From: Treponema sp. | GTDB lineage: Bacteria > Spirochaetota > Spirochaetia > Treponematales > Breznakiellaceae | Length of the DNA stretch: 35,079 nt | Assembly (NCBI GenBank): GCA_031265845.1 | Contig: JAISCC010000013.1 | Span: forward strand, 1 to 35,079 | Direction of reading: 5' to 3' | In this document: piece by piece, positions 24,057 to 32,109 of the stretch | How the letters are laid out: every line of letters begins with the position of its first letter | Numbering within the stretch: position 1 is the stretch's first letter | Position numbers and translations under genes: made by a program | The notes under the pieces: generated by a model | Told to the model about the DNA's origin: nothing | Database searches by the model: none | Seen by the model: only the letters and a program-made list of their open reading frames with translations

Positions 24057-25937
24057 CTAGTTTTTCGGCGCAAGCGCGACGCCGGGCAATGGTTTCAACA
24101 GGGAGAACCCCAGGTACTTAAACGGGTGAATATCCAGCATATTGGGATACCAGCCGGCAATTTCATCGGTGTCGACAATGTTGAGCGCGGGCGTATGGTA
24201 TATGGGAAGCACAACGCCCCGGTCAAGGAGCAACTTTTCCGCCTGCGCAAGCGTGTTCATGCGAGACGCTCCCTCCTCAGTCATGGACTTCTGTATCAGA
24301 TCTTCATAATCCTGATCGCTGTACCCCGCTTCGTTGAGGTTGGAATCCTGCCTGAACAACAAGAGGAATGTGTAGGGATCGGCAAAGTCCCCTATCCATG
24401 ACATAGACCCCACCTGGTAATCGTGATCTTTAAGGGAATCCGAGTAATTATAAGCCGGAACCGTTTTGATTTTTACCGGTACGCCCAACTTTTCCAACCA
24501 CGCCGCAGCCATAAGTTCCGCAACCCGATTCGCCTCCGCATAGTCGCCGATTTTGACAACCAATTCCGGCAGTCCGGCGCCTTTTGGGTAGCCGGCTTCG
24601 GCAAGGAGCCTTATCGCTTCGTCTACGTCCGTCTTTGCCACGCCTTCAATATCAGGATAGCCTTGAAGCGGAAGAATGAGCGTTTCAGCGGGCAGTATGT
24701 AATTCGAGCGGATTTCATTCCAGGGCAACGCAAGGCTGAGCGCCCTGCGCACCCGGTGATCGTTCCACGGGGCGTCGTCCGACCTGATAAAGTAGTAATG
24801 CGTAGCGAACATGGGGTTAATCTGTATGCCGGCGCGATCCATAAGGGTGTCAAGGTTCATATTCCCTGCAATCCAGCGGGCTTCGCCCGAATTCCACAAC
24901 GCGGTGGCTTCATCGTCATCGTCAGTGAATTTAATGATGATCTTCTTCAGCTTGACGTTAAGGGCGTCCCAGTACAGGGGGTTTTTCTCAAACGTAACAT
25001 GCTGTTCATCGGCTTCAGTAATGACAAACGGTCCGTTGCTTATAAATTTCTGGGGATCGAAACCGCCGGCATCCAACATGGCGCGGGTGTCCGGGTGCGC
25101 GACGCCAAAGGAATGATGGCAAAGCATGCTGGGCAGAAAGGACGCGGGCGAATCGAGCGTTACGATCAATTGTCCTTCTTTCACCTGTACGCCCACCTGA
25201 TCGGGATCCGTGAGCTTGCCGGCGCGGAAATCCTTCGCCCCTGTGATAATGTCAAAAAGGGACGAATACGGCGCGTCGGGAATTGCCAGCAGGGAAAGCC
25301 ACGAGGAACGGAAGTCTTCCGCCGTAACCGGATCGCCGTTTGAATATCGCGCGTTCTCCCGTATCGTGAACGTCCACTGTTTTTTATCGGCGGAAAGCTC
25401 GTACTTTGATATAACTCCCATAACGGGCCTCATATTCACCGGATTGTACGTGAAAAGCCCTTCATAAATGCCGGTGAAAACCTGCGCCTCGCTTGCGTAC
25501 CACGCTTTCCTGAAATCAAATTCTACGCCGGATCCTACGGACATGGTCATAGTGAGCGTATCAGGAATGTTGGAGGAAGAAGACGGCGGCTCATAGGCGG
25601 CGGGAGGATCTTCAAGAGGCGCTTCCTCCTCAAGGAAATTGTCCGGCGGATAATCCGCCGGATTATCCGCAACCTCGCCCGATTCTTGCGGTTCAGGCTC
25701 GCCGTTCGCCGCTTCAGGCTCGGCTTCTTCCAACGAGTCAGGAACTTGCCCGCTTTGCGCACTCTGCGCACTCTGCGCACTTTGCGCATCCTGTGGGACG
25801 GACGGCGATCCTATGCGCGATGGATCGAAGTTCGGTTGAGCTTGCGCCGGCATCTGAAACGCCAACAACAACACAAGGCATGCGACTGCCGCGACGCCGC
25901 GAGTTGCATGCGATCTTTCTACTGTTCTATGTATCAT
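24057..25937 (-). CDS. OppA-type (SBP family 5) peptide-binding protein
   Basis: A 626-residue extracytoplasmic solute-binding protein for peptides or similar ligands. The signal peptide (GVAAVACLVLLLAFQMPAQA) has an AQA cleavage site and no lipobox Cys. A Q/S then E/P-rich low-complexity linker covers about 35-125. The SBP_bac_5 fold follows: VFTGIYEGLFTYNP, SNGDPVTAEDFRSSWLSLL, RALSLALPWNEIRSNY and SMSWIGDFADPYTFL. AAAGGA precedes the ATG. No opp permease or ATPase genes are next to it, so its transporter partner must be encoded elsewhere. Confidence 0.92.
   Translation of the reverse strand: MIHRTVERSHATRGVAAVACLVLLLAFQMPAQAQPNFDPSRIGSPSVPQDAQSAQSAQSAQSGQVPDSLEEAEPEAANGEPEPQESGEVADNPADYPPDNFLEEEAPLEDPPAAYEPPSSSSNIPDTLTMTMSVGSGVEFDFRKAWYASEAQVFTGIYEGLFTYNPVNMRPVMGVISKYELSADKKQWTFTIRENARYSNGDPVTAEDFRSSWLSLLAIPDAPYSSLFDIITGAKDFRAGKLTDPDQVGVQVKEGQLIVTLDSPASFLPSMLCHHSFGVAHPDTRAMLDAGGFDPQKFISNGPFVITEADEQHVTFEKNPLYWDALNVKLKKIIIKFTDDDDEATALWNSGEARWIAGNMNLDTLMDRAGIQINPMFATHYYFIRSDDAPWNDHRVRRALSLALPWNEIRSNYILPAETLILPLQGYPDIEGVAKTDVDEAIRLLAEAGYPKGAGLPELVVKIGDYAEANRVAELMAAAWLEKLGVPVKIKTVPAYNYSDSLKDHDYQVGSMSWIGDFADPYTFLLLFRQDSNLNEAGYSDQDYEDLIQKSMTEEGASRMNTLAQAEKLLLDRGVVLPIYHTPALNIVDTDEIAGWYPNMLDIHPFKYLGFSLLKPLPGVALAPKN
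25754..25789 (-). repeat. Four-copy 9-bp tandem repeat inside the OppA-type gene
   Basis: Units of tttgcgcac / tctgcgcac repeat four times and encode Ala-Gln-Ser triplets just after the signal peptide (DAQSAQSAQSAQSGQ). Because the unit is a multiple of three, copy-number slippage would change linker length without a frameshift. Confidence 0.85.
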
Positions 25938-25958
25938 AATAATCCTTTCCCCTCATCA

Positions 25959-27356
25959 TCATTTCGGAGTGGTGATGCCGAGCTTCTCGAATTGCGCCGC
26001 TTCTTCTTTTTGAGCGGTATAATCACACCGTTTTTGATTCGCTCTGATGAACGTAGCTTTAATGGTGGACAATTCAGGTTTAATACCTTTTACCCTGGAA
26101 CGGTCGTCTTTGTCAACATTGGTTTTGAAGTAGTCGTCCATAGCCGCAAGGGTCTTATGCAAAGATTGCAGATAGCGGATATTCTTTTCAAGGAACGTGA
26201 CGAGTTGGTTTTCCTGCAACGCTTCAAGCTTCGCGGCCGTCGAGTCTTTGTCTGCGGTAAATTGGCTCAAGTTTTTAATCCGTTTGTCAATATCGGCGCG
26301 TAATACGCTGAAATTCACCTGCTTCACGGACAAATTGCCTGTATGATCTACGTATTGCAGATCGTATACGACAGATTCTTCCTCTTTATGGAACAGTTTT
26401 TTGATAAAACGCGCGACTTTCTGCCTTAAACTAAGCCTCTTATGCGCAAGCAGAACGCTGTTCTCATCAAGCTTAAGCGCCACGTCAGCCAGTATGTGGG
26501 AAATCGCTCCAATCGTCTGTATGCCTTCTATTAAATGCTGTTTGAACGACACTTCGGAAACAGTTTCTTTTTCGTCCTTCTTTTCAACGCCTGTGAGAGA
26601 TTTGATCACAGCCTTCCGCAATTCTTTGCCGCCGCTTGAATAGTCTTCCTTGAGAATTTCTTCAATAAGATCGGGGTAATAAGAGACGCCGGGCATCAAG
26701 GCGGGGAATCTCTTCTTTATTTGAACCGATGTCAGCGTTTCGCCAGCCGGAAAAGCCTCAATTATCGCGGTACGCGCATTCAGTTTGTATAATTCTCTGT
26801 CAAAATTGGCGAGCAACTTCAAAGAAGCTATCACACTGCCGGTAGTCTTCGACAAATTGCACACCGATTCGTTAATGAGGCTTAACGACAATGGGTCAAG
26901 ATACCCTCTTACCTGCCTGGTGAAGTCCACCGCGTAATAGGTGTTTATGGAAACGGAATTCGGAGAAAAATGCGTCCAGTCGATAAACTTTATCAAACCT
27001 AAAATGCGTTTAATGCGATCCATCGTAAAAAATTCGACATTATATTGATAGAAATTGACCAAAAAATCCAATTGGTTGTCAAAATCTGAAAACCGTACGC
27101 TCAATTTCTCCATTTTTTCCCCTTCGGGAAAATTGCTGGTGTCAGGCGCCTGAATTTCTCTCACCTTCGCTTCCTGCTTGTAAGGATCTTCGTTGACAAG
27201 CCCTTTTTTAAGGAAGGCGTTATACAACACGGAATAAGACGTTTGAAAAACGCGCAAATCGTCCTTTAGTTTCGGCACTTCGGACTCTTCAAGCCATTGA
27301 CGCCTATCGTCAATGGCATCCGCCAAACTTTTAATATAATCGGGCAATTCACTCAT
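25959..27356 (-). CDS. Conserved-looking helical protein, unknown function
   Basis: A 465-residue cytoplasmic protein with no signal peptide, rich in Lys, Leu and Asp. It looks mainly helical (SLADAIDDRRQWLEESEVPK at the start; RIKNLSQFTADKDSTAAKLE near the end). I recognise no domain. The frame is open upstream, but the ATG at 27356 sits six bases after a good -10 box, so it probably starts translation on a leaderless mRNA. It is first in an apparent operon with the OppA-type gene, coaD and the GH30 gene. Confidence 0.7.
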   Translation of the reverse strand: MSELPDYIKSLADAIDDRRQWLEESEVPKLKDDLRVFQTSYSVLYNAFLKKGLVNEDPYKQEAKVREIQAPDTSNFPEGEKMEKLSVRFSDFDNQLDFLVNFYQYNVEFFTMDRIKRILGLIKFIDWTHFSPNSVSINTYYAVDFTRQVRGYLDPLSLSLINESVCNLSKTTGSVIASLKLLANFDRELYKLNARTAIIEAFPAGETLTSVQIKKRFPALMPGVSYYPDLIEEILKEDYSSGGKELRKAVIKSLTGVEKKDEKETVSEVSFKQHLIEGIQTIGAISHILADVALKLDENSVLLAHKRLSLRQKVARFIKKLFHKEEESVVYDLQYVDHTGNLSVKQVNFSVLRADIDKRIKNLSQFTADKDSTAAKLEALQENQLVTFLEKNIRYLQSLHKTLAAMDDYFKTNVDKDDRSRVKGIKPELSTIKATFIRANQKRCDYTAQKEEAAQFEKLGITTPK

Positions 27357-27362
27357 TGTTTT

Positions 27363-27391
27363 AGTATAATACAAGAGGTTAATTAAAGCAA
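27363..27391 (-). promoter_or_regulatory. Promoter implying a leaderless transcript
   Basis: On the minus strand TTGCTT (27391-27386) and TATACT (27368-27363) are 17 bases apart. Six bases (AAAACA) separate the -10 from the ATG at 27356. No Shine-Dalgarno is present. Confidence 0.7.
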
Positions 27392-27410
27392 TACATGCAA
27401 CAACCTCTTT

Positions 27411-27416
27411 TATAAT
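27411..27416 (+). promoter_or_regulatory. Candidate -10 box abutting the lipoprotein ATG
   Basis: A perfect TATAAT lies only two bases before ATG 27419; a shifted TTTATA at 27408 would place the start on the ATG. No convincing -35 is seen at 16-18 bases. It shares a 62-base divergent region with the minus-strand promoter at 27363-27391. Confidence 0.4.
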
Positions 27417-27418
27417 GT

Positions 27419-28249
27419 ATGAAACATTTTTTTCCCGATTCTCTATACAGTAGCGGGGCCGCGTTTTTTTGTTTGCCCGCTCTGCTTGCGGCGTGTGGCG
27501 CCGGGTATGACACGCCCTACCGCGTCGCATTGCCCGCCACGCCCGATGCGTGGACGGCAGTATTAGGCCGCAACCGGTGGCATATCGAATGGATAAATTC
27601 CAATGGAACCAGGGAAAGCCGCGATATAGACGGGCGCGAAGCGGCTGAAACTGGCGTTGAGATTCATATCCTACAGGAATGGGCGAGTCCGGTCATCGCC
27701 TATCCCTACTGGAACGGAAAGGACATTGCTCCAGACTCCATGCGTCCCGCAGGCGCAATATTCCCGTCCGACGCGGACATTTCTTCCGGCGCGATCTCCC
27801 TGTCATGGACAGGCGGCGTAGCGGCGTTTTTGTATATGGAGCTTGCAAAGCGCGCGGATCCCGATTCGGCGCGGCAACCGCAGTACTTTGACTGGCAACG
27901 GTTCAGAAAACTGCTTGAAAGCGAGGTCATTCCAGATGACATCCGATCAGACCCGTGGCTTGCGGACTGGAAAGCGATAGCGGAGAAAACCGTCTCATCG
28001 GGTTTTGACAGCCGCCGGATTGCCGCTATAAAACGGCGGGAAATTGCCGCGCCTGCTCCGCCAGGCGAAATGTGGATAGGAACATCGCCGTTTGCGCCTC
28101 CCATCGCCGCGCCCGCAGAACCAGGAAAAACGCTCGTTTTGTTGGCAAGCGACGCCATTGACACCTACATTTCAAAAGAAGGCGTACTGCGGATTTCTTC
28201 AAGCGCGTGGATATGGCTGCCGTGGCGGGATGCAGTGGCAATAAATTAA
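27419..28249 (+). CDS. Hypothetical lipoprotein
   Basis: A 276-residue predicted lipoprotein. The signal runs through AAFFCLPALLAAC with lipidated Cys26. The mature part has many Trp and Pro residues (TPDAWTAVLGRNRWHIEWIN, ISLSWTGGVAAFLYMEL) and no domain I recognise. There is no Shine-Dalgarno. Its stop codon is shared back-to-back with the stop of the PASTA gene on the other strand. Confidence 0.7.
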   Translation: MKHFFPDSLYSSGAAFFCLPALLAACGAGYDTPYRVALPATPDAWTAVLGRNRWHIEWINSNGTRESRDIDGREAAETGVEIHILQEWASPVIAYPYWNGKDIAPDSMRPAGAIFPSDADISSGAISLSWTGGVAAFLYMELAKRADPDSARQPQYFDWQRFRKLLESEVIPDDIRSDPWLADWKAIAEKTVSSGFDSRRIAAIKRREIAAPAPPGEMWIGTSPFAPPIAAPAEPGKTLVLLASDAIDTYISKEGVLRISSSAWIWLPWRDAVAIN

Positions 28250-29304
28250 AAGGAGAAGGGAGCGGATACGATTTCACGATGTATCTCGCGTCCCAACAAG
28301 GAAAGGGTAATGACGGATCCTGATGGGAGTTTATAAGGAACGGTGAATTCGCCGCCCGAAAAATCGGTTTCCAAAAGGGTTTGCCGCGCGCCGGAGGGCA
28401 GTTGAACGTCAAGAAGGGTTTTCAATGGATACGGATTCTTCGACATGGTGTAGGCGAACAGGGCGAAAACATCGCCCTCCTCTGTCTTTTCCGGGCTTGC
28501 GGCGGTGAGCGTTATACGGGCGTCCGCTTCAATCTCTATACCGGGCAAGGGCGACTGCTCCACAACGGTCTCGGCTTTTTCGCTTTCCAGAACAGGGCGA
28601 GTCTTAAAGGCGAAATCGACCTTTGTTTTGCCTATGAGATCAAGGGCTTCTTTTACAGAAAGTCCGGTGAACTCAGGCGTCTTGATTGGCGCTTGCCCAC
28701 TGCCCCGGCTCACCACAAATTCCAGAACCGTTGAACTGTTGATGGAAGAACCGGGTTCGGGGCGCTGCTCAAGTATAGCGCCGGCCGGCTCATGGGAATA
28801 TTCGTACATAAATGGTTCTTTTATAGCGATAGAGGGCAGATTGGAAGATAAAAGGGCTTGCATCTCGACGCGCACCGTCTCAATGGATCGTCCGCGGTAG
28901 TCTTCTATGCTGTTTATCATCACACCCTGGCTTACCACAAGCCTGACGCGCCGCCCCGCCTTGACAATGGTTCCCGCAGGCGGGTCCTGCTCCAACACTA
29001 TGCCTCTGTTCACAACCGTATCCGGATACCTAAGTTGAATGCGCGGGTACAGTTCCTTTTCCTGAAGCTCCAGCAATGCGTCGACGATATCCTTTCCGCA
29101 CACATCGGGCGTCATGATCTGCTCTTCGCCTCGCACTGCGGTAAAGAAGACCGCCACCCCCACAAGAACCGCAAAAGCAAGCGCTCCGAGCAACATAAAA
29201 ACGACTATGCCGGCGGAGGAGCCGACTTGCCGCGCGCTTTTTTCAATTGCCGTGGACAACGGGACGACTTCTCTTTCCTGTTCGATTTTTCCGGTGTCTT
29301 TCAT
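28246..29304 (-). CDS. Single-pass membrane protein with PASTA repeats
   Basis: A 352-residue protein. A ~30-residue cytoplasmic tail precedes one membrane helix (GIVVFMLLGALAFAVLVGVA). Three PASTA-type repeats follow at about 60-270, recognisable by TPDVCGKDIVDALLELQEK with VLEQDPPAGTIVKAG, by ILEQRPEPGSSINSSTVLEF, and by TPEFTGLSVKEALDLIG with VVEQSPLPGIEI. PASTA domains bind muropeptides or beta-lactams in Ser/Thr kinases and PBPs, but no kinase or transpeptidase domain is present. AGGAG lies six bases before ATG 29304; an upstream ATG at 29373 falls inside fmt. It is third in a def-fmt-PASTA operon. Confidence 0.88.
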   Translation of the reverse strand: MKDTGKIEQEREVVPLSTAIEKSARQVGSSAGIVVFMLLGALAFAVLVGVAVFFTAVRGEEQIMTPDVCGKDIVDALLELQEKELYPRIQLRYPDTVVNRGIVLEQDPPAGTIVKAGRRVRLVVSQGVMINSIEDYRGRSIETVRVEMQALLSSNLPSIAIKEPFMYEYSHEPAGAILEQRPEPGSSINSSTVLEFVVSRGSGQAPIKTPEFTGLSVKEALDLIGKTKVDFAFKTRPVLESEKAETVVEQSPLPGIEIEADARITLTAASPEKTEEGDVFALFAYTMSKNPYPLKTLLDVQLPSGARQTLLETDFSGGEFTVPYKLPSGSVITLSLLGREIHREIVSAPFSF

Positions 29305-29318
29305 AACAACTCCTGTAT

Positions 29319-30275
29319 TCAGCCTAACTGGCTTCCTATAAAATTCCGCGTCCCATTCAGAAACGCCTTCCATTCAAGCGCTTTCCTCGCCTGATGCCGC
29401 AACCTCGTTGCGGCAAGCGTACCGCCGCCGCTCTGAATCAGGACGCCGTGCCGCGCGTCCGCGCCCAGAACCGTACCAGCTTGCGCGACTTGCGCCCCCG
29501 CTTCAGAACCACGGAGGATCGGATGCGCCTCAAGAATGAAGAGCGTTTCCCCATTATGCATTGTCCACGATTGGGGCCACGGCATAAAAGCCCGAATGCG
29601 AGCGGCGATGACTTCGGCGCTTGACGACCAGATGATAAGCCCGTCCTCTTTTTTTATGGGGGCGCAATAAGAAACTTCTCCAGTTTGGGGCTTTTCCACA
29701 AGCGTCTTTTCCGCAACGCCGCGCAACGCCGCGACAAGCAATTCGGCTGACCGGGACGCCACGTATTCGCTTAAACTCGCCGCAGTCTCCCGCCCCGCAA
29801 GCGGGAACGCCTCTTGCAAAAGAAGATCGCCGCTGTCCATCTCAAGCGCCAGCCGCTGGACGCTGATTCCGGTTTCCGCGTCGCGGTTGAGGATAGCCGC
29901 CTGTATGGGGCTGGCTCCCCGGTATTTGGGAAGGAGGCTTGGATGCACATTGACGCCCCCAAGGGGAAAAAGAGCCAAAAATTTCGGCCCAAATATACTG
30001 CCGTACGCAAACGACACAAGCATATCCGGCGCGAGCGCCGCGACCGCTTCCCGCGCTTCGGCGTTGAGCCTTTCCGGTTTCAGGACAACAAGCCCTAACG
30101 CCGCCGCCGCGCTTCCCACTTCGGTCGGCTCAACCCGCCCGCCGCGTCCCCTGGGCGCGTCCGGGTTGGTCAGGACGCCGACAATCTCGTATCCCGCTTC
30201 GCCGCGGGCGAGTCCGGCGAGCGCGTATAGAGAAGGGACGGCTATCTGGGGGCTTCCGGCAAACAAAATGCGCAT
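29319..30275 (-). CDS. fmt: Methionyl-tRNA formyltransferase
   Basis: Formylates initiator Met-tRNA using 10-formyl-THF. In the 318 residues are the N-terminal MRILFAGSPQIAVPSLYAL, the catalytic Asn109-x-His111 in GVNVHPSLLPKYRGASPI, and Asp147. The C-terminal OB-like domain ends the protein. Start is ATG 30275, ten bases after the def stop; an in-frame TTG at 30293 is possible. No clear Shine-Dalgarno, so it may rely on coupling to def. Confidence 0.95.
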   Translation of the reverse strand: MRILFAGSPQIAVPSLYALAGLARGEAGYEIVGVLTNPDAPRGRGGRVEPTEVGSAAAALGLVVLKPERLNAEAREAVAALAPDMLVSFAYGSIFGPKFLALFPLGGVNVHPSLLPKYRGASPIQAAILNRDAETGISVQRLALEMDSGDLLLQEAFPLAGRETAASLSEYVASRSAELLVAALRGVAEKTLVEKPQTGEVSYCAPIKKEDGLIIWSSSAEVIAARIRAFMPWPQSWTMHNGETLFILEAHPILRGSEAGAQVAQAGTVLGADARHGVLIQSGGGTLAATRLRHQARKALEWKAFLNGTRNFIGSQLG

Positions 30276-30285
30276 GTTTAAACTT

Positions 30286-30774
30286 TTAAGCAATCGTCTT
30301 CCGTTTCTCGTATTTGGCGATCACGCGGTTGCGTTTCTGTTCGGGAAGCCGGTCGATGAACAGGGTTCCCTCCAGATGATCATATTCATGCAGTATCACC
30401 CGCGCAAGGATGCCTTCCGTTTCTATGGTGAACGCCTTGCCCCTCTCGTTCCACGCCTGCACCTTGATTTTTTCCGGTCGCATCACTTCGGCGTATACGC
30501 CGGGTATAGAAAGGCAACCCTCCTCGTACTTGACGGTTTTTTCTGAAGTTTCCAGAATCGACGGATTGACAAACACCCTCGGCTCATCTCCGTCAACATG
30601 CACTACAAAAATCCGTTCCATAAGTCCAATCTGGGGTCCCGCAAGTCCCACTCCTTTGCCCGTGCGCATAAACTCTATCATTTCTTCCGCAATTTTCGTT
30701 GTTTCCGCTGTAAAGCGTTTTACCGGAAGCGCCTTGCGTTTAAGCGTCTCGTTTCCCAGCAACAGTATTTCCAT
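30286..30774 (-). CDS. def: Peptide deformylase
   Basis: Removes the formyl group from nascent N-terminal Met; metal-dependent. The 162 residues contain all three motifs: GVGLAGPQIG (41-50), EGCLSIPG (85-92, Cys87) and HEYDH (His129, Glu130, His133). The frame is open about 70 codons upstream, but ATG 30774 matches the family N-terminus (MEILLLGNETLKRKALPV). It lies six bases after a good promoter -10, so the mRNA is probably leaderless. Confidence 0.96.
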   Translation of the reverse strand: MEILLLGNETLKRKALPVKRFTAETTKIAEEMIEFMRTGKGVGLAGPQIGLMERIFVVHVDGDEPRVFVNPSILETSEKTVKYEEGCLSIPGVYAEVMRPEKIKVQAWNERGKAFTIETEGILARVILHEYDHLEGTLFIDRLPEQKRNRVIAKYEKRKTIA

Positions 30775-30780
30775 ACCGGT

Positions 30781-30809
30781 ATGATACAGGAAACGTGTTT
30801 TTTTTTCAA
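30781..30809 (-). promoter_or_regulatory. def promoter implying a leaderless transcript
   Basis: On the minus strand TTGAAA (30809-30804) and TATCAT (30786-30781) are 17 bases apart. The six bases ACCGGT then lead directly into the def ATG. No Shine-Dalgarno is present. Confidence 0.75.
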
Positions 30810-30818
30810 TAGCGCGGG

Positions 30819-30851
30819 CGAAACGTAGTCGAAACGCAGTCGAAACGCAGT
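30819..30851. repeat. Three 11-bp direct repeats upstream of def promoter
   Basis: CGAAACGTAGT, CGAAACGCAGT, CGAAACGCAGT lie head to tail at 30819-30829, 30830-30840 and 30841-30851. They begin ten bases upstream of the def -35 box. The 11-base period is close to one helical turn, so a protein could bind all copies on one face. Confidence 0.8.
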
Positions 30852-30866
30852 CTATTGGGAGAACCG

Positions 30867-31028
30867 TTATAAAGCTGGAGGACGCCTCATTTTCGATTGA
30901 CCTTTTTTGGTATAAGAGTCCACAATTTCTTGCAAAGTCTGCGCCAGACGCCAATATTCCGCCGTTCCCGCAGAGCCTTTCCGCGTCAGACACTCAAGAT
31001 CGCGCAGTTGAGGATAGGCGGGGAGCAT
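30867..31028 (-). CDS. Small hypothetical protein (53 aa)
   Basis: ATG 31028 to TAA 30867-30869 encodes 53 residues with protein-like composition (MLPAYPQLRDLECLTRKGSA, then EYWRLAQTLQEIVDSYTKKG). It lies between a strong terminator and the def upstream repeats, so it needs its own promoter. AATAAT stands six bases before the ATG, the same spacing as other leaderless candidates here, but the -35 is poor. No Shine-Dalgarno. The family is unknown. Confidence 0.45.
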   Translation of the reverse strand: MLPAYPQLRDLECLTRKGSAGTAEYWRLAQTLQEIVDSYTKKGQSKMRRPPAL

Positions 31029-31059
31029 ATCCGTATTATTGACATTCTACGGAGGACAT

Positions 31060-31096
31060 AAAAAAAGCGCGGACCTGGTGTTCCCCAAGTCCGCGC
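31060..31096 (-). terminator. Rho-independent terminator
   Basis: On the minus strand GCGCGGAC (31096-31089) pairs with GTCCGCGC (31074-31067), with extra pairing inside the loop, and is followed by seven T. It stands just past the stop of the Ig-like repeat gene and is the only textbook intrinsic terminator I see in the window. Confidence 0.92.
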
Positions 31097-31110
31097 CATC
31101 TCAAAGCTGT

Positions 31111-32109
31111 CTATGGTGTAGTGCTAAAGCCGATGTAGTAGTTCGAATCGTTGTTTTTCGTAAACGGTTGGCTCTTAAAGGCGACAGAAGAAGGAGGTGA
31201 TGTTTCGGAAACACTCCAGTATTCACCCTCCGGTGTGTTATCGACCGCCACCCGTAACCAGAGGTGATACGCCGCGCCGGGATTTAAATCCGCAACCGGA
31301 TTAATTATAATGGAAGCGCCGCTCGGAGTAACCGTTGCCGGGACGATGGCGCCTGCTGATGTCTTCAATACAGCGTCCAGCCCGGCGCCAGCAAGAATCG
31401 CATCGCCATAGGTAAGGATGATATTGCCGTTGAGAGCGAAGTTGTTCAGATCGGCGACTGGAGTCGTGTCTATTCCCGCTACGGTGTACAGGTTGGTGCG
31501 GATCAAGGCGAGCTTCTTCACAGCGGCAGTCTTGAATTTGATAACGGTCTTAGCAATAAACAAGAACCCCCGAACAACATCCACGCCATCTGTCGTCGGA
31601 TTGGCGTAGAGGAGCCGCTGGTTGCCGCTGAATATTTTCAGGCTGACGGTATACTCCGTATTACGTTTTTTCTGAACAGGAATGCTCACCGTATTGTTGG
31701 AAATCACCGCCGTTGTAGATATAGTCGCGTCGCCTTCTTTCAGCTCCGCAGAGACTATAGCGTCTGCGGGAATAGCGTTAAAGGTAAATACGATAGCTTC
31801 GCTCGCCGGGAAGATCGGCTCGGCGGACGGAGTCTGCCGTATGCCATTCTGGTCGGTATACAGGTTGGTTCCGGTCAGAAGCAGTTCAGAAGCTGCGGTC
31901 TTAAACGCGATCTTGTCGCTGTCAATATACAGGGGGCCCTGTGTTCCCGCTGTCGTCGGATTGGTGTAGAGGGTAGACGGTTCAGCGGCGCTTTTGATGA
32001 TCCGCAAGGTGAGGCTGTAGGATGTGTCAGGCTTAAGTTCAACCGGAGCGACTGTCACCGTGTCGCCTAAAAAAGAACGTCCGCATGGCTTTTGACAAAG
32101 ATATCGCAC
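31111..32109 (-). pseudogene. 5'-truncated Ig-like repeat surface protein
   Basis: Two and a half repeats of a beta-sandwich, SbsA/Big-like module make up the ORF. Each module runs from ...TPVADLNNFALNGNIILTY or TPSAEPIFPASEAIVFTF through a SIPV/IIINPV strand and a YTVSLKI/YHLWLRV strand, with NLYT linkers. The repeat frame is entered in mid-module at about RSFLGDTVTVAPVELK. The only available starts (GTG 32109) add a few residues of unrelated sequence, and no signal peptide or ribosome site is present. I infer loss of the 5' end by rearrangement near 32070-32090. The 3' end is intact with its terminator. It could still be a short intact gene. Confidence 0.6.

Noticed and set aside
23779-24060. 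Plus-strand ORFs opposite coaD and the OppA-type gene
   Set aside because: They are mirror frames of well-supported genes, lack ribosome sites and have Arg/Ser-rich shadow composition.
25754-25789. CRISPR-like short repeats
   Set aside because: Units are contiguous 9-mers with no spacers and lie in a coding frame; no CRISPR array or cas gene is seen anywhere in the window.
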